A stretch of 64,000 nucleotides of DNA, from contig NZ_JAAATX020000003.1 of the NCBI RefSeq assembly GCF_009908265.2, positions 248,001 through 312,000 of the forward strand, written 5' to 3'. Origin of the DNA: Paragemmobacter amnigenus. GTDB lineage: Bacteria > Pseudomonadota > Alphaproteobacteria > Rhodobacterales > Rhodobacteraceae. Each line of letters starts with the position of its first letter. Position 1 is the stretch's first letter. The position numbers were made by a program, and so were the translations under genes. The notes under the pieces were generated by a model that saw only the letters and a list, made by a program, of their open reading frames with translations, was not told the origin of the DNA and searched no databases. Shown in pieces: positions 34,481-44,244 of this stretch.

Positions 34481-35094
34481 CCGTCGGACCGCGCCAGCCC
34501 CGCCAGCACCTTGGGATCATAATCCGGCGCGACCGCCCGCCTGCGGTCCGGCTCCACCGCCGCCAGCGGCTCCACCGCGCGCAGCTTCCCCCGCGCCTCC
34601 AGCGCCAGCCGCTGGTAGACCGCCGTGCCCCGCGATTTCCACGCGATCTCCTCCGCCGACAGTTCCCGCAGCACCCGCGCGGGCGATCCTACGGCCAGCG
34701 AACCGGCGGGGATCACCGCCCCCGCCTTCACGAAGGCCAGCGCGCCGATGATGCTGTCCTCGCCCACCACCGCCTCGTCCATCACCACGGCATTCATGCC
34801 GACCATGGCATTGCGCCCGATCCGGCAGCCATGCAGCACCGCGCCGTGGCCCACATGCCCCGCCTCCGCGATCACCACGTCACGGCCCGGAAAGGCATGG
34901 ACCACGCAGGTCTCCTGAAGGTTCGACCCCGTCTCCATCACGATCCGCCCGAAATCCCCGCGCAGAACCGCACCGGGGCCGACGTAACAGGCAGGCCCGA
35001 TGATCACGTCCCCGATCACCACCGCGTCGGGATGGACAAAGGCCCGCGGATCGACCACCGGCACGATGCCATCCCACGCATAGATGCGGCTCAT
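34477..35094 (-). CDS. paaY: PaaY hexapeptide-repeat protein
   Basis: A 205-residue left-handed beta-helix protein of the gamma-carbonic-anhydrase-like type. Repeats such as [26 protein letters not shown] and the metal-ligand histidines in [27 protein letters not shown] are visible. PaaY proteins act as thioesterases that hydrolyse inhibitory CoA esters formed in the pathway. It overlaps paaZ by four bases and ends the long leftward paa operon. It converges on paaR, 64 bases apart. Confidence 0.9.
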   Translation of the reverse strand: MSRIYAWDGIVPVVDPRAFVHPDAVVIGDVIIGPACYVGPGAVLRGDFGRIVMETGSNLQETCVVHAFPGRDVVIAEAGHVGHGAVLHGCRIGRNAMVGMNAVVMDEAVVGEDSIIGALAFVKAGAVIPAGSLAVGSPARVLRELSAEEIAWKSRGTAVYQRLALEARGKLRAVEPLAAVEPDRRRAVAPDYDPKVLAGLARSDG

Positions 35095-37169
35095 TCCGCC
35101 GCCACCGCCGCCGCCGGCGGCCAGACCTTTGCCACCATGGTCAGCACGTCATATTGCGCCACGACCGCGCCCGTCTGCTTGGTCACCTGGCAATCCCAGC
35201 GCACCTCGCCATGCTCGGCATTGGCGCGCGGGTTGATCTCCTTGCAGGTCAGCCGCACCTGCAGACTGTCCCCGAAATAGACCGGCGTCAGGAAGCGCAG
35301 GTTGTCGACGCCGTAATTCGCCAGCACCGGACCCGGCGCGGGGTCCACGAACAGCCCCGCCGCGAAAGAGGCGATCAGATAGCCATGCGCCACGCGGTCG
35401 TCGAAGAACGGGTTGGCCTTGGCCGCCGCACTGTCCATATGGGCATAGAAGGTATCGCCTGTGAAATGGGCGAAATGCTCCACATCGGCCTCGGTCACCT
35501 GCCGCGTGGCGGTCACCAGCTGGTCCCCGATCCGCAACTCGGCCAGCGACTTGCGGAAGGGATGCACACCCCCCTGCGCCGCGGCCCCCTCGATCCACCG
35601 CCCCGTCACCGCAGACAGCAGGCGCGGGCTGCCCTGCACGGCGGTGCGCTGCATGTAATGCTTCACCCCGCGCATGCCCCCCATCTCCTCGCCGCCGCCC
35701 GCACGGCCCGGCCCGCCATGCACCAGCGGCGCAAGGGGCGACCCGTGGCCGGTGGACGACTTCGCCGTCTCGCGATTGCCCAACAGCACCCGCCCGTGAT
35801 GCGGCGCAAGCCCCGTCACCACGGCCGCCGCCACCGCCGGATCGTCCGTAAAGACCGACGCCACCAGCGATCCCTTGCCCTTCGCGGCCAGCACCACCGC
35901 CTCCTCGACATCGTCATAGGGCATCACGGTCGACACCGGACCGAAGGCTTCCACGTCATGCACCGCACCCGCCGCGAAAGGCCGGTCGCAATACATCAGC
36001 ACGGGGTTCAGGAAGGCCCCCGCCGCCGCATCGCCCGACACGACGCGCACCGCATCGGGATCGCCCGCCACAATCTCGGCATCGGCCTGCAACTCGCGGA
36101 TGCGCGCCCGCACCTCGTCACGCTGGTCAAGGCTCGCCAGCGGACCCATCCGCACCGCCTCGTCCCCCGGCAGGCCCAGCGGCACCTTGCCCAGCCGCTC
36201 GCCCAGCGCGGCGACCACCGCCTGCACCTGCGCGCGGGGGACAAAGACCCGCCGGATCGCGGTGCATTTCTGCCCCGCCTTCGCCGTCATCTCGCGCGCG
36301 ACCTCGCGCACGAACAGATCGAACTCCGCCGTCCCCGCCACCGCATCGGGGCCAAGGACCGACGCGTTCAGACTGTCCGCCTCCATCGTGAAACGGGTGG
36401 AATTCTCCACCACCGCCGGATGCGATTTCAGCTTCCGCCCTGTCCATGCCGACCCCGTGAAGGTCACCGCATCCTGTCCCGTCACATGGTCCAGCAGATC
36501 CCCCACCGACCCCGACACCAGTTGCAGCGCCCCCTCGGGCAGGATGCCGGTCTCCACGATCCGCCGCACCACCAGTTCGGTCAGATAGGCCGTCTGGCTG
36601 GCGGGTTTCACGATACAGGGCACCCCCGCGATCAGCGTGGGCGCGATCTTCTCCAGCATCCCCCAGACCGGAAAGTTGAAGGCGTTGATATGCACCGCCA
36701 CCCCTTGCAGGGGCGAGAAGACATGCTGCGCCACGAAGGACCCGTCCTTGGACAGCACCTCCACCTCGCCATCGGTCAGCACGCGCGTATTGGGCAATTC
36801 CCGCCGCGCCTTGGACGCGAAGGTCAGCATCGTGCCGATGCCCCCCTCGATGTCGATCCAGCCATCCGCCCGCGTCGCGCCCGTATGCAGGCTCTCGGCG
36901 TAGAACTCTTCCTTCATCTCCATCAGGCGCAGGCCCAGCGCCTTCAGCATCCCCGCACGGTCATGGAAGGACATGGCGCGCAGCCGCGTCCCCCCCACCT
37001 CGCGCCCGTAGGCCAGCGCACCGGCAAAATCGACGCCGGTCGAATCGATCGTTGCCACCACCTGACCGGTGGCAGCATCGCAAAGCGGCTGGCCGTCGCG
37101 GGCGCCGGGCGTCCAGCGGCCGGAGACAAAGCTTTCCAGACGGCGCGGGGTGCGGGCCGGGGTGGTCAT
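35091..37169 (-). CDS. paaZ: PaaZ: oxepin-CoA hydrolase / semialdehyde dehydrogenase
   Basis: A bifunctional protein of about 692 residues. The N-terminal ~520 residues are an aldehyde dehydrogenase ([29 protein letters not shown], catalytic Cys in [14 protein letters not shown]). The C-terminal part is an (R)-hydratase MaoC domain ([28 protein letters not shown]) that opens the oxepin-CoA ring. The start is taken at ATG 37169, with AAGG upstream; ATGs at 37175 and 37178 are alternatives. It overlaps paaY by four bases. Confidence 0.93.
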   Translation of the reverse strand: MTTPARTPRRLESFVSGRWTPGARDGQPLCDAATGQVVATIDSTGVDFAGALAYGREVGGTRLRAMSFHDRAGMLKALGLRLMEMKEEFYAESLHTGATRADGWIDIEGGIGTMLTFASKARRELPNTRVLTDGEVEVLSKDGSFVAQHVFSPLQGVAVHINAFNFPVWGMLEKIAPTLIAGVPCIVKPASQTAYLTELVVRRIVETGILPEGALQLVSGSVGDLLDHVTGQDAVTFTGSAWTGRKLKSHPAVVENSTRFTMEADSLNASVLGPDAVAGTAEFDLFVREVAREMTAKAGQKCTAIRRVFVPRAQVQAVVAALGERLGKVPLGLPGDEAVRMGPLASLDQRDEVRARIRELQADAEIVAGDPDAVRVVSGDAAAGAFLNPVLMYCDRPFAAGAVHDVEAFGPVSTVMPYDDVEEAVVLAAKGKGSLVASVFTDDPAVAAAVVTGLAPHHGRVLLGNRETAKSSTGHGSPLAPLVHGGPGRAGGGEEMGGMRGVKHYMQRTAVQGSPRLLSAVTGRWIEGAAAQGGVHPFRKSLAELRIGDQLVTATRQVTEADVEHFAHFTGDTFYAHMDSAAAKANPFFDDRVAHGYLIASFAAGLFVDPAPGPVLANYGVDNLRFLTPVYFGDSLQVRLTCKEINPRANAEHGEVRWDCQVTKQTGAVVAQYDVLTMVAKVWPPAAAVAAE

Positions 37170-37236
37170 GGGCATCATCCTTGGATTCGTTCGCGCAAGT
37201 GACAGGCGGGGCACGACCGCGCCCCGCCCCGTGATC

Positions 37237-38007
37237 TCAGTTCAGTCCGGCAGGACCCAGCGTTTCGGCCACCATGGCCTGCCACCGCGCCAGCAATTCC
37301 GCATTGGTGGCATGGCGCAGGCCGAAGCGGGCCAGCATCCCGTGCCGCGCCGATCCCGCAACCCCGAAGGTCGCGGCGACGCGGGGCCGCCAATAGGCCA
37401 CGGCCGCCACCGCCGCGGCACGCCCCGCCTGATCCGCGACCAGACGCTCCAGCCCCTCGACACCCAGCGCGGCATGGCGCGCCTCGCGCGGGGCGATCCC
37501 GCGGAAAACCTCGGCCAGCGGCGCATAGGACAGCCGCGTCAGCTCGGTCATCTGCACACCCGTCGCCAGCCCCATCAGCACGTTCATCACCACCGCATCG
37601 GCCCAGCCGTCGATCGGGTAATGGAACACCGACAGGCGCATGTCCCCGCCCGTCCGCACCGCGCCCAGATCGGCATCGCGGGCCACACGCGCGGCCCAGT
37701 CATGCTGGCGCTGGTAGCGCGCCGTATCCGTGCCGAACTCGGCCATCACGGCCAGCACGCGTTCCGCGTGATCGGCCTTCTCCAGCGTGATCCGGCTGGC
37801 CGCGATCCGCTCCTTGATCCCCGGCGCGAAATTGATCGACGCCGCAAACCCCGCCGATGCCGCCAGCTCGCTGTCCACAAAGGACGCCATCAGCCGCAAC
37901 AGCTCGCCCCGATAGCGCGCCGGCACATTGGCGGGCGAGGTCAGGACGCCCCCCTGCGCCAGATAATCCTCGATATCCATCGCTCCGGCCAAGGCCCCCT
38001 CACTCAT
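37237..38007 (-). CDS. PaaA/PaaC-related ferritin-like protein of unknown role
   Basis: A 256-residue protein of the phenylacetic acid catabolic (PaaA/PaaC) ferritin-like superfamily, additional to the normal paaA and paaC genes. Possible di-iron ligands are seen in SRITLEKADHAERVLAVMAEFG and APREARHAALG (E..H pairs). The start ATG 38007 overlaps paaE by eight bases; ATG 37980 with GGAG just upstream is an alternative. Placed between paaE and paaZ, it could be a second oxygenase subunit, an assembly factor or a repair protein. I do not know of an assigned function. Confidence 0.75.
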   Translation of the reverse strand: MSEGALAGAMDIEDYLAQGGVLTSPANVPARYRGELLRLMASFVDSELAASAGFAASINFAPGIKERIAASRITLEKADHAERVLAVMAEFGTDTARYQRQHDWAARVARDADLGAVRTGGDMRLSVFHYPIDGWADAVVMNVLMGLATGVQMTELTRLSYAPLAEVFRGIAPREARHAALGVEGLERLVADQAGRAAAVAAVAYWRPRVAATFGVAGSARHGMLARFGLRHATNAELLARWQAMVAETLGPAGLN

Positions 38008-39076
38008 CGAAGGTCACCACAACCTTGTCGGTCAGCGGGAAGCTCTGGCAGGACAGGACATAGCCCGCGCGCACCTCGTAATCCTCCAGCGCGTGGTTGG
38101 TCAGCATCTCCACCTCGCCCTCGATCACCTTGCAGCGGCAGGTCGAACAGACGCCCGCCTTGCAGGAATAGGGCGCGTCCAGCGCATTGCCGATCACGGC
38201 ATCAAGGATGCTCTGCCCCTGACGCGGCATGGCAAAGCTGCGGGTCGTCCCGTCCAGCGTCACCGTCGCCGTGGTGGCATCGCCCGCCGCCAGATCGGCC
38301 TTCGACACCGGCTTGGCCTTGGCCCGCCCGGGCTGGCCACTTGCAAACAGCTCGAACTTGATCTGCCCCTCGGACAGCCCGTGCTCGCGCAAGCTCGCGG
38401 CAATGGCCAGCATCATCGGCTCGGGCCCGCAGATAAAGGCGGTATCCACCGACTTGGGATCGATCCAGCCCGCAAACAGCGCCTTCATCTTCGCCGCATC
38501 CACCCGCCCCGTGAACAGGTCGATCTCCTGCGCCTCGGTCTCCAGCACATGGATGACCGAAAACCGGCCCAGATAGGTATTCTTCAGATCCTCCAGCTCC
38601 TCGCGGAACATGATCGTGCCCACCGCGCGGTTGGCATAGACCAGCGTGAAGCGCGAGGCAGGCTCGTCCGCCAGAACGGTCTTGATGATCGACAGCACCG
38701 GCGTGATCCCCGACCCGCCCGCAAAGCCAAGGTAATGCTTCTCGGCCGCCGGATCGACGGGGGTGAAGAACTTGCCCATCGGCGGCATCGCCTCGATCTC
38801 GTCGCCGGGCGCAAGGTTCTCGTTCGCCCAGGTGGAAAAGGCCCCGCCCTCCACCCGCTTGATCCCGACCTTCAGCACGCCCTCGTGCCGGCCCGCGCAG
38901 ATCGAATAGGACCGGCGCAACTCCTCGCCGTCAAAGGCGCGGCGGAAGGTCAGGTACTGGCCCTGCATGAAATCGAACAGCGCGCGGTCCTCCTCGCGCG
39001 GGGCCAGCGTCACCACCACGGCGTCGCGGGTTTCGCGGCGGACCTCGGTGACCTTCAGCGGATGAAAGCGAGACAT
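38000..39076 (-). CDS. paaE: Phenylacetyl-CoA epoxidase reductase PaaE
   Basis: A 358-residue NADPH:flavin-[2Fe-2S] reductase feeding electrons to the PaaABC oxygenase. The flavin motif is RRSYSIC, the NADPH motif GFAGGSGITPVLSIIKTVL, and the C-terminal plant-type ferredoxin domain has YSCKAGVCSTCRCKV with the distal Cys in LSCQSFP. Domain order FNR then ferredoxin is that of PaaE. It lies 37 bases after paaD. Confidence 0.94.
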   Translation of the reverse strand: MSRFHPLKVTEVRRETRDAVVVTLAPREEDRALFDFMQGQYLTFRRAFDGEELRRSYSICAGRHEGVLKVGIKRVEGGAFSTWANENLAPGDEIEAMPPMGKFFTPVDPAAEKHYLGFAGGSGITPVLSIIKTVLADEPASRFTLVYANRAVGTIMFREELEDLKNTYLGRFSVIHVLETEAQEIDLFTGRVDAAKMKALFAGWIDPKSVDTAFICGPEPMMLAIAASLREHGLSEGQIKFELFASGQPGRAKAKPVSKADLAAGDATTATVTLDGTTRSFAMPRQGQSILDAVIGNALDAPYSCKAGVCSTCRCKVIEGEVEMLTNHALEDYEVRAGYVLSCQSFPLTDKVVVTFDE

Positions 39077-39113
39077 GGGTTCCTCCCGGATATTCTGTCC
39101 ATCGGGCGCATCC

Positions 39114-39638
39114 TCAGATGCATTTGAAATAGTCGAAGGGTTCCAGACAGTCGGTGCAGCGGTAGCTGGCCTTGCAGGGGGTCGATCCGAACTGGCTCAC
39201 CTTTTCGGTTGCCGCCGATCCGCAGCGCGGGCAGGCGATCACCAGATTGGACGTCCCCGCCAGCCGCGAGATGCGCCCCGCCAGCCGCCCGTCGGCGGCG
39301 GTGCCGTCCACGGGGGGCGCGATGCCATAGGCGCGCAGCTTCGCGCGCCCCTCGGCGCTGATCCAGTCGGTGGTCCATGGCGGCGACAGACGGCGCTCCA
39401 GCCGGACCTTCGCCACCCCCCGCGCGCGCAGGGCGGTCTCGATGTCCAGATTGATCACCCCTGTCGCGGGGCAGCCCGAATAGGTGGGCGTCACCGTCAC
39501 GACCAGCGTGTCATCCTGCCATGCGACATCGCGGACGATGCCCAGATCGGTCAGGCTGATCACCGGAATCTCCGGATCGGGCACAAGGCTCAGCCAGTGC
39601 CACACCGTGTCCGGATCGGGACGCACCACCCCGTCCAT
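39114..39638 (-). CDS. paaD: Phenylacetyl-CoA epoxidase assembly protein PaaD
   Basis: A 174-residue protein with an N-terminal DUF59/MIP18-like domain (VPDPEIPVISLTDLGIVRDV, PTYSGCPATGVI) and a C-terminal cysteine-rich zinc-ribbon-like tail (CPRCGS...YRCTDCLEPFDYFKC). PaaD is thought to help maturation of the iron centre of the epoxidase. Three bases after paaC. Confidence 0.93.
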   Translation of the reverse strand: MDGVVRPDPDTVWHWLSLVPDPEIPVISLTDLGIVRDVAWQDDTLVVTVTPTYSGCPATGVINLDIETALRARGVAKVRLERRLSPPWTTDWISAEGRAKLRAYGIAPPVDGTAADGRLAGRISRLAGTSNLVIACPRCGSAATEKVSQFGSTPCKASYRCTDCLEPFDYFKCI

Positions 39639-39641
39639 GGC

Positions 39642-40406
39642 TTACCACACACCGCCCGGATAGGCGCGCTGCAGGAACTGCATGTCGGCAAGGATGAAGC
39701 CCAGCGCCTCGGTATGCCGCCCCGCCTTGCCGCCCTTGTGCTGGAAGGGCGCGGTCGGAACCGTCAGCGTCGCCTCGGCCATCACCTCGGCCACCAGCGT
39801 GGTCCAGCCCGCCTTCAGGCTGGCCGGATCGGGGGCGATCCCCGCCGCCGCCACGGCCTGATCGACCGCATCGCCCATGAACAGCTCGCCCGTATAGGGC
39901 CAGAGCAGGTCCAGCGCCTTCTGCATCCGGCGGTGGCTTTCCTCGGTCCCGTCGCCCAGACGGATCACCAGATCGGCCGACCGTTCCAGATGGTAGGCCA
40001 CCTCTTTCGCCGCCTTCGCCGCGATCTCGGCCACCCGCGCATCGCTCGATCCCTGCAACGCGCGCAGCATCTCCATATGCCATGCGTCGAACAGGAACTG
40101 CCGCATCAGCGTATTGCCGAAATCGCCGTTCGGCCGCTCCACCAGCAGCACGTTGCGGAATTGCGCCGCGTCACGGTGATAGGCCAGACGGTCCGCATCG
40201 CGCCCCGCCCCCTCGACCTCGCCCGCCAGACCCAGCCACAGCTGCGTCTGCCCGATCAGGTCCAGCGCCGTGTTCGCCAGCGCGATATCCTCTTCCAGCA
40301 CGGGGCTGTGCCCGCACCATTCCGACACGCGATGGCCAAGGATCAGGCAGTTGTCGCCCATCCGGCACAGCCAGTCGAACAGCGCCTTCTGCTCCACGCC
40401 CGACAT
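39642..40406 (-). CDS. paaC: Phenylacetyl-CoA epoxidase structural subunit PaaC
   Basis: A 254-residue ferritin-like subunit that supports PaaA in the epoxidase. It shows DNCLILGHRVSEWCGHSPVLEEDIALANTALDLIGQ and AYHRDAAQFRNVLLVERPNGDF, both typical. Its ATG at 40406 overlaps the paaB stop by one base (a GTG at 40409 is an alternative), so translation is coupled. Confidence 0.93.
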   Translation of the reverse strand: MSGVEQKALFDWLCRMGDNCLILGHRVSEWCGHSPVLEEDIALANTALDLIGQTQLWLGLAGEVEGAGRDADRLAYHRDAAQFRNVLLVERPNGDFGNTLMRQFLFDAWHMEMLRALQGSSDARVAEIAAKAAKEVAYHLERSADLVIRLGDGTEESHRRMQKALDLLWPYTGELFMGDAVDQAVAAAGIAPDPASLKAGWTTLVAEVMAEATLTVPTAPFQHKGGKAGRHTEALGFILADMQFLQRAYPGGVW

Positions 40407-40690
40407 CACATATGCCCCACTTCGGCGGGGATGTCGAAGAAGGTCGGGTGACGGTAGACCTTGGAATTCGACGGCTCGAACAGCGGGCCCTTTTCCGACG
40501 GGGCCGAGGCGGTGATGTCATTCGACTTCACGACCCAGATCGACACGCCCTCGTTGCGGCGGGTATAGACGTCGCGCGCATTGCAGATCGCCATTTCGGC
40601 ATCCGGCGCGTGCAGGCTGCCGACATGGCGGTGGTTCAGGCCATGCTGGCCGCGGATGAAGACTTCCCACAGGGGCCATTCGCTGGACAT
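40406..40690 (-). CDS. paaB: Phenylacetyl-CoA epoxidase subunit PaaB
   Basis: A 94-residue subunit beginning MSSEWPLWEVFIRGQHGLNH, normal in size and sequence for PaaB, which stabilises the PaaAC complex. GGGAGG precedes ATG 40690. It lies 61 bases after paaA. Confidence 0.93.
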   Translation of the reverse strand: MSSEWPLWEVFIRGQHGLNHRHVGSLHAPDAEMAICNARDVYTRRNEGVSIWVVKSNDITASAPSEKGPLFEPSNSKVYRHPTFFDIPAEVGHM

Positions 40691-40751
40691 CGGTATTTCC
40701 TCCCGTCTCGGGTCAAAGGGAAAGGGCGGGCGCGGCGGCCCGCCCGGTGTT

Positions 40752-41753
40752 TCACTCGGCCGCCATGCGCGCGCTGGCGCGGCGGGCTTCCTGCTTCTTC
40801 GCATGGGCCATCAGCCCGTCGCGGAACCACGCGCCGTCCTCCCATGCGGTGACACGCGCCTCCATGCGCTCGGCATTGCAGGGGCCGTTGCCGTTGATCA
40901 CCTCGAAGAACTCGTCCCAGTCCGGCTCGCTGAAATCGTAGCCGCCCTTCTCCTCGTTCCACTTCAGGTTCGCATCGGGGATCGTCAGGCCAAGATATTC
41001 CGCCTGCGGCACCGTCTGGTCGACGAATTTCTGCCGCAGCTCGTCATTGGTGTTGATCTTGATCTTCCACTGCATCGACTGCGCGGAATGGACGCTGTCC
41101 TTGTCAGACGGCCCGAACATCATCAGCGCGGGATACCAGAAGCGGTTCATGGCATCCTGTGCCATCTCCTTCTGCTCGGCCGTCCCCTGCAGGCACATCT
41201 TCAGAAGTATGTCGTAGCCCTGCCGCTGGTGGAAGCTTTCCTCCTTGCAGATGCGGATCATCGCGCGGCTGTAGGGCCCGTAGGACGTCTTCTGCAACTG
41301 CACCTGGTTCATGATGGCCGCACCATCGACCAGCCAGCCCACGGTGCCGATATCGGCCCAGTTCAGCGTGGGATAGTTGAAGATCGAGGAATACTTCATC
41401 TTGCCGTTGTGCAGCAGCTCCAGCAGCTCGTCGCGGCTGACGCCCAGCGTCTCGGCGGCGGAATAGAGGTAAAGGCCATGCCCCGCCTCGTCCTGCACCT
41501 TGGCCAGCAGGATCGCCTTGCGCTCCAGCGTCGGCGCGCGGGTGATCCAGTTGCCCTCGGGCAATTGCCCCACGATTTCCGAATGGGCGTGCTGCCCGAT
41601 CTGGCGGATCAGCGTCTTGCGATAGCCCTCGGGCATCCATTCCTTCGGCTCGATCTTCTCGCCACGGTCGATACGGTCCTGAAAGGCACGCTCCTGCTCG
41701 GACATCTCCTCGCGGGACTTGGCGCCCTCGGCCTTCACCAGCTGTGCATACAT
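40752..41753 (-). CDS. paaA: Phenylacetyl-CoA epoxidase catalytic subunit PaaA
   Basis: A 333-residue ferritin-like di-iron oxygenase subunit that epoxidises the ring of phenylacetyl-CoA. Typical segments are [40 protein letters not shown] (iron ligands E and H) and [17 protein letters not shown] (the second EExxH pair). GAGGGAGG precedes ATG 41753. It follows paaJ after 14 bases. Confidence 0.95.
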   Translation of the reverse strand: MYAQLVKAEGAKSREEMSEQERAFQDRIDRGEKIEPKEWMPEGYRKTLIRQIGQHAHSEIVGQLPEGNWITRAPTLERKAILLAKVQDEAGHGLYLYSAAETLGVSRDELLELLHNGKMKYSSIFNYPTLNWADIGTVGWLVDGAAIMNQVQLQKTSYGPYSRAMIRICKEESFHQRQGYDILLKMCLQGTAEQKEMAQDAMNRFWYPALMMFGPSDKDSVHSAQSMQWKIKINTNDELRQKFVDQTVPQAEYLGLTIPDANLKWNEEKGGYDFSEPDWDEFFEVINGNGPCNAERMEARVTAWEDGAWFRDGLMAHAKKQEARRASARMAAE

Positions 41754-41767
41754 GGATCGATCCTCCC

Positions 41768-42973
41768 TCAGACTTTCTCGATGATGATGGCGATGCCCTG
41801 CCCCACGCCGATGCACATGGTGCACAGCGCATAGCGCCCGCCCGTGCGGTGCAGCTGGTACATGGCCGTGGTGACCAGACGCGCCCCCGACATGCCCAGC
41901 GGATGGCCAAGCGCGATGGCCCCCCCGTTCGGGTTCACATGCGGCGCGTCATCCGGCAGCCCCAGATCGCGCAGCGTGGCCAGCGCCTGCGAGGCGAAGG
42001 CCTCGTTCAGCTCGATCACATCCATCTGCCCGATGGTCAGCCCCGCCCGCGCCAGCACCTTCTTGGCCGCCGGAGCAGGCCCGATCCCCATGATCCGCGG
42101 CTCCACACCCGCCGCCGCCATGGCCACGATCCGCGCGCGCGGGATCAGCCCCTGCGCCGCCGCCGCCTGTTCCGACAGGATCGCCAGCGCCGCCGCCCCG
42201 TCATTCACGCCCGAGGCATTGCCCGCCGTGACCGAAAGCTCCGGCCCGTTCACACCCTTCAGCTTCGCCAGCTGCTCGACCGTCGTGCCGGGGCGCGGAT
42301 GCTCGTCCGTATCCACGACCAGCGCGTCGCCCTTCTTCTGCGGGATGGTCACCGCCGCGATCTCGTCGCGGAACAGCCCCGCCGCCTGCGCCGCGGCCCA
42401 GCGCGCCTGCGAGCGTGCGGCAAAGGCATCCTGATCCGCGCGGCTGATGCCGAAATCCGCCGCCACGTTATCCGCCGTCTGCGGCATGGAATCGACGCCG
42501 AAGGCCGCCTTCATCTTCGGGTTCACGAAACGCCAGCCGATCGTCGTGTCATAGACCGCATTGGCCCGCGAAAAGGCGCTTTCCGCCTTGGGCATGACAA
42601 AGGGGGCGCGGCTCATGCTTTCCACCCCGCCCGCGATGACGAAATCGCAGTCACCGGCCTTGATCGACCGCGCCGCCAGCCCGACCGCATCCATCCCCGA
42701 CCCGCACAGCCGGTTGACCGTCGTGCCCGGCACGCCCACGGGCATCCCCGCCAGCAGCACCGCCATACGGCCCACGTTTCGGTTGTCCTCGCCCGCCTGA
42801 TTGGCGCAGCCATAGATCAGATCGTCGACCGCCGACCAATCCACACCCGGATTGCGCGCCATCAGCGCCTTCAGCGGTTCCGCCGCCAGATCGTCGGCCC
42901 GCACCTGCGCCAAGGCCCCGCCATAGCGCCCCACCGGCGTCCTGACCGCATCGCATATGAAGGCGTCGCGCAT
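41768..42973 (-). CDS. paaJ: 3-oxoadipyl-CoA / dehydrosuberyl-CoA thiolase PaaJ
   Basis: A 401-residue thiolase for the last steps of the pathway, giving acetyl-CoA and succinyl-CoA. The nucleophile Cys is in [28 protein letters not shown] and the C-terminal [12 protein letters not shown] complete the active site. PcaF of the beta-ketoadipate path is nearly the same enzyme; the operon decides for PaaJ. It is the first gene of the nine-gene leftward operon and has PaaR-type and other repeats upstream. Confidence 0.93.
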   Translation of the reverse strand: MRDAFICDAVRTPVGRYGGALAQVRADDLAAEPLKALMARNPGVDWSAVDDLIYGCANQAGEDNRNVGRMAVLLAGMPVGVPGTTVNRLCGSGMDAVGLAARSIKAGDCDFVIAGGVESMSRAPFVMPKAESAFSRANAVYDTTIGWRFVNPKMKAAFGVDSMPQTADNVAADFGISRADQDAFAARSQARWAAAQAAGLFRDEIAAVTIPQKKGDALVVDTDEHPRPGTTVEQLAKLKGVNGPELSVTAGNASGVNDGAAALAILSEQAAAAQGLIPRARIVAMAAAGVEPRIMGIGPAPAAKKVLARAGLTIGQMDVIELNEAFASQALATLRDLGLPDDAPHVNPNGGAIALGHPLGMSGARLVTTAMYQLHRTGGRYALCTMCIGVGQGIAIIIEKV

Positions 42974-43024
42974 CCTTCCCCCTCGCTCTGTCCGTGGATG
43001 GAGACCGGCGATTCCCTATTCGCC

Positions 43025-43036
43025 GACCGCTCGGTC
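43025..43036. promoter_or_regulatory. Probable PaaR operator 3, paaJABCDE promoter
   Basis: GACCG-CT-CGGTC; read on the minus strand it gives TTGACCGAGCGGTCGG, matching the TGACCG-NN-CGGTCGG pattern of the other two sites. It lies about 50 bases upstream of the paaJ start. Confidence 0.72.
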
Positions 43037-43052
43037 AATCTTATACACCGCG

Positions 43053-43097
43053 AAACATCACACGAAAAGTGGGAATTTTGATTCTTCTGTGATGTTT
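43053..43097. promoter_or_regulatory. Long-spaced inverted repeat upstream of paaJ, PaaX site candidate
   Basis: AAACATCACA (43053-43062) and TGTGATGTTT (43088-43097) are perfect ten-base arms 25 bases apart. A TGATTC, the core of PaaX sites in Escherichia coli, lies between them. It sits between the PaaR-type site and the end of paaX and is a likely second control site. Confidence 0.55.
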
Positions 43098-43141
43098 TGT
43101 GCCGTGCGGAAATACTCAAATTCAGTCAGAGACTTACTCCG

Positions 43142-44014
43142 TCAGGAATTCCCCAGAAGCCCCGCGCGCCGCGCCTCGGTCGCTGCCGTTTCGGCGGGCA
43201 GCAGACCGTCCACCCCCTCGCAACAGGCCGCCACATGGCGATGCGCGGCGGGCGTCAGCGCCTCGTAAAGCCGCCGGAACAGCGCCCGCGCCTCGGCCCC
43301 GTTCCAGTCCGGCGGCAGATGCTCCTCGGGCAGGCGCGGGTCGCGCAGCAGCACGAAACGATAGGCATGGACCAGAAGCAGCCGCGCCACCAAAGCCTCG
43401 GCATCGCCCATCCCGCGCGCATCCACCCCGCGGAACAGCGACAGGAACCGCTCATACCCCTCCTGCAAGGCGCGCAGGTCCCAGAACCCCGCGACAGACC
43501 CCGCCGAACTGACCCGCCCGGCATGGAACACCGTCGCCCCCTCGGGCGCGGGCTGGCCACGGTCGGGACGGATGAACACCGGCCCGCCCATATGCCCGAT
43601 CCGCCGCCGCCGCGCCTCGTCCGGCCGCAGCGTCGCATCATGGATGATCTGCCAGCCCTGTGCCGGACGGTCGGTCCCGTAAAGCAGGTCCGCCGCTTCC
43701 AGAAAGGCCGCCTGCGCGCTTTGCCGCAACCGGTAATAGCTGCGCCGCCCGATCCGCTCGCCAGCCAGCTGCTCGGCCGCGACCAGCCGCGACACGGCGG
43801 TCCGGACCAGCGACTCGTTGATCCCCACCTCGGCGCAAAGCGCGATCAGCGTGCCGGTCCACAGGATCCCCCCGCGCGGCACCACCACATCGCCATAGAT
43901 CGTGACGATGAACGCAGCCGCATTCAGCCGCAGCTCGCGCAGCGTCTCATCCCTCCACGAAGGCGATTGTCCGACCAAGTCCCATCCCCTGCGCCACCGG
44001 CGAAGCAAGGCCAT
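43142..44014 (-). CDS. paaX: PaaX-family transcriptional regulator
   Basis: A 290-residue regulator of the PaaX family. The N-terminal winged helix covers AAAFIVTIYGDVVVPRGGILWTGTLIALCAEVGINESLVRTAVSRLV, with the typical ESLVRTAVSRL recognition helix; SYYRL and the C-terminal PaaX domain follow. PaaX represses phenylacetate genes and is released by phenylacetyl-CoA. It is transcribed towards paaJ with 168 bases between. Having both PaaX and TetR-type PaaR in one island is redundant and suggests layered control. Confidence 0.9.
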   Translation of the reverse strand: MALLRRWRRGWDLVGQSPSWRDETLRELRLNAAAFIVTIYGDVVVPRGGILWTGTLIALCAEVGINESLVRTAVSRLVAAEQLAGERIGRRSYYRLRQSAQAAFLEAADLLYGTDRPAQGWQIIHDATLRPDEARRRRIGHMGGPVFIRPDRGQPAPEGATVFHAGRVSSAGSVAGFWDLRALQEGYERFLSLFRGVDARGMGDAEALVARLLLVHAYRFVLLRDPRLPEEHLPPDWNGAEARALFRRLYEALTPAAHRHVAACCEGVDGLLPAETAATEARRAGLLGNS

Positions 44015-44105
44015 TAGCGCAAGCCGCGAAACCTGTCACCCCTCACGACCGCGCGCAACAGACCGCCCCGGTCCCGAGCGCGTCAAACCGTCAGATGAAG
44101 GAAGA

Positions 44106-44182
44106 TGGTGGCGAGGGGGGGACTCGAACCCCCGACCCTGCGATTATGAGTCGCATGCTCTAACCAACTGAGCTACCTAGCC
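44106..44182 (-). tRNA. tRNA-Met (CAT), elongator type
   Basis: A 77-base cloverleaf with encoded CCA, read on the minus strand from GGCTAGGTAGCTCAGTTGG. The anticodon loop CTCATAA gives CAT. D-arm, anticodon stem TGCGA/TCGCA and T-arm GGGGG/CCCCC pair fully. The acceptor stem GGCTAGG/CCTCGCC has one T4-C69 mismatch. The start resembles elongator tRNA-Met of Escherichia coli; a lysidine-type tRNA-Ile2 is less likely. It is not an initiator tRNA. Confidence 0.92.
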
Positions 44183-44244
44183 ACTGGCGCGCTGCCTACA
44201 GACTCCCCCCGATGGCGTCAAGACACGATAAGCAGCGATCGTGA

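Noticed and set aside
44106-44182. tRNA-Ile2 (CAT, lysidine type) or initiator tRNA
   Set aside because: The body resembles elongator tRNA-Met, and position 1 pairs with 72, unlike bacterial initiator tRNAs.
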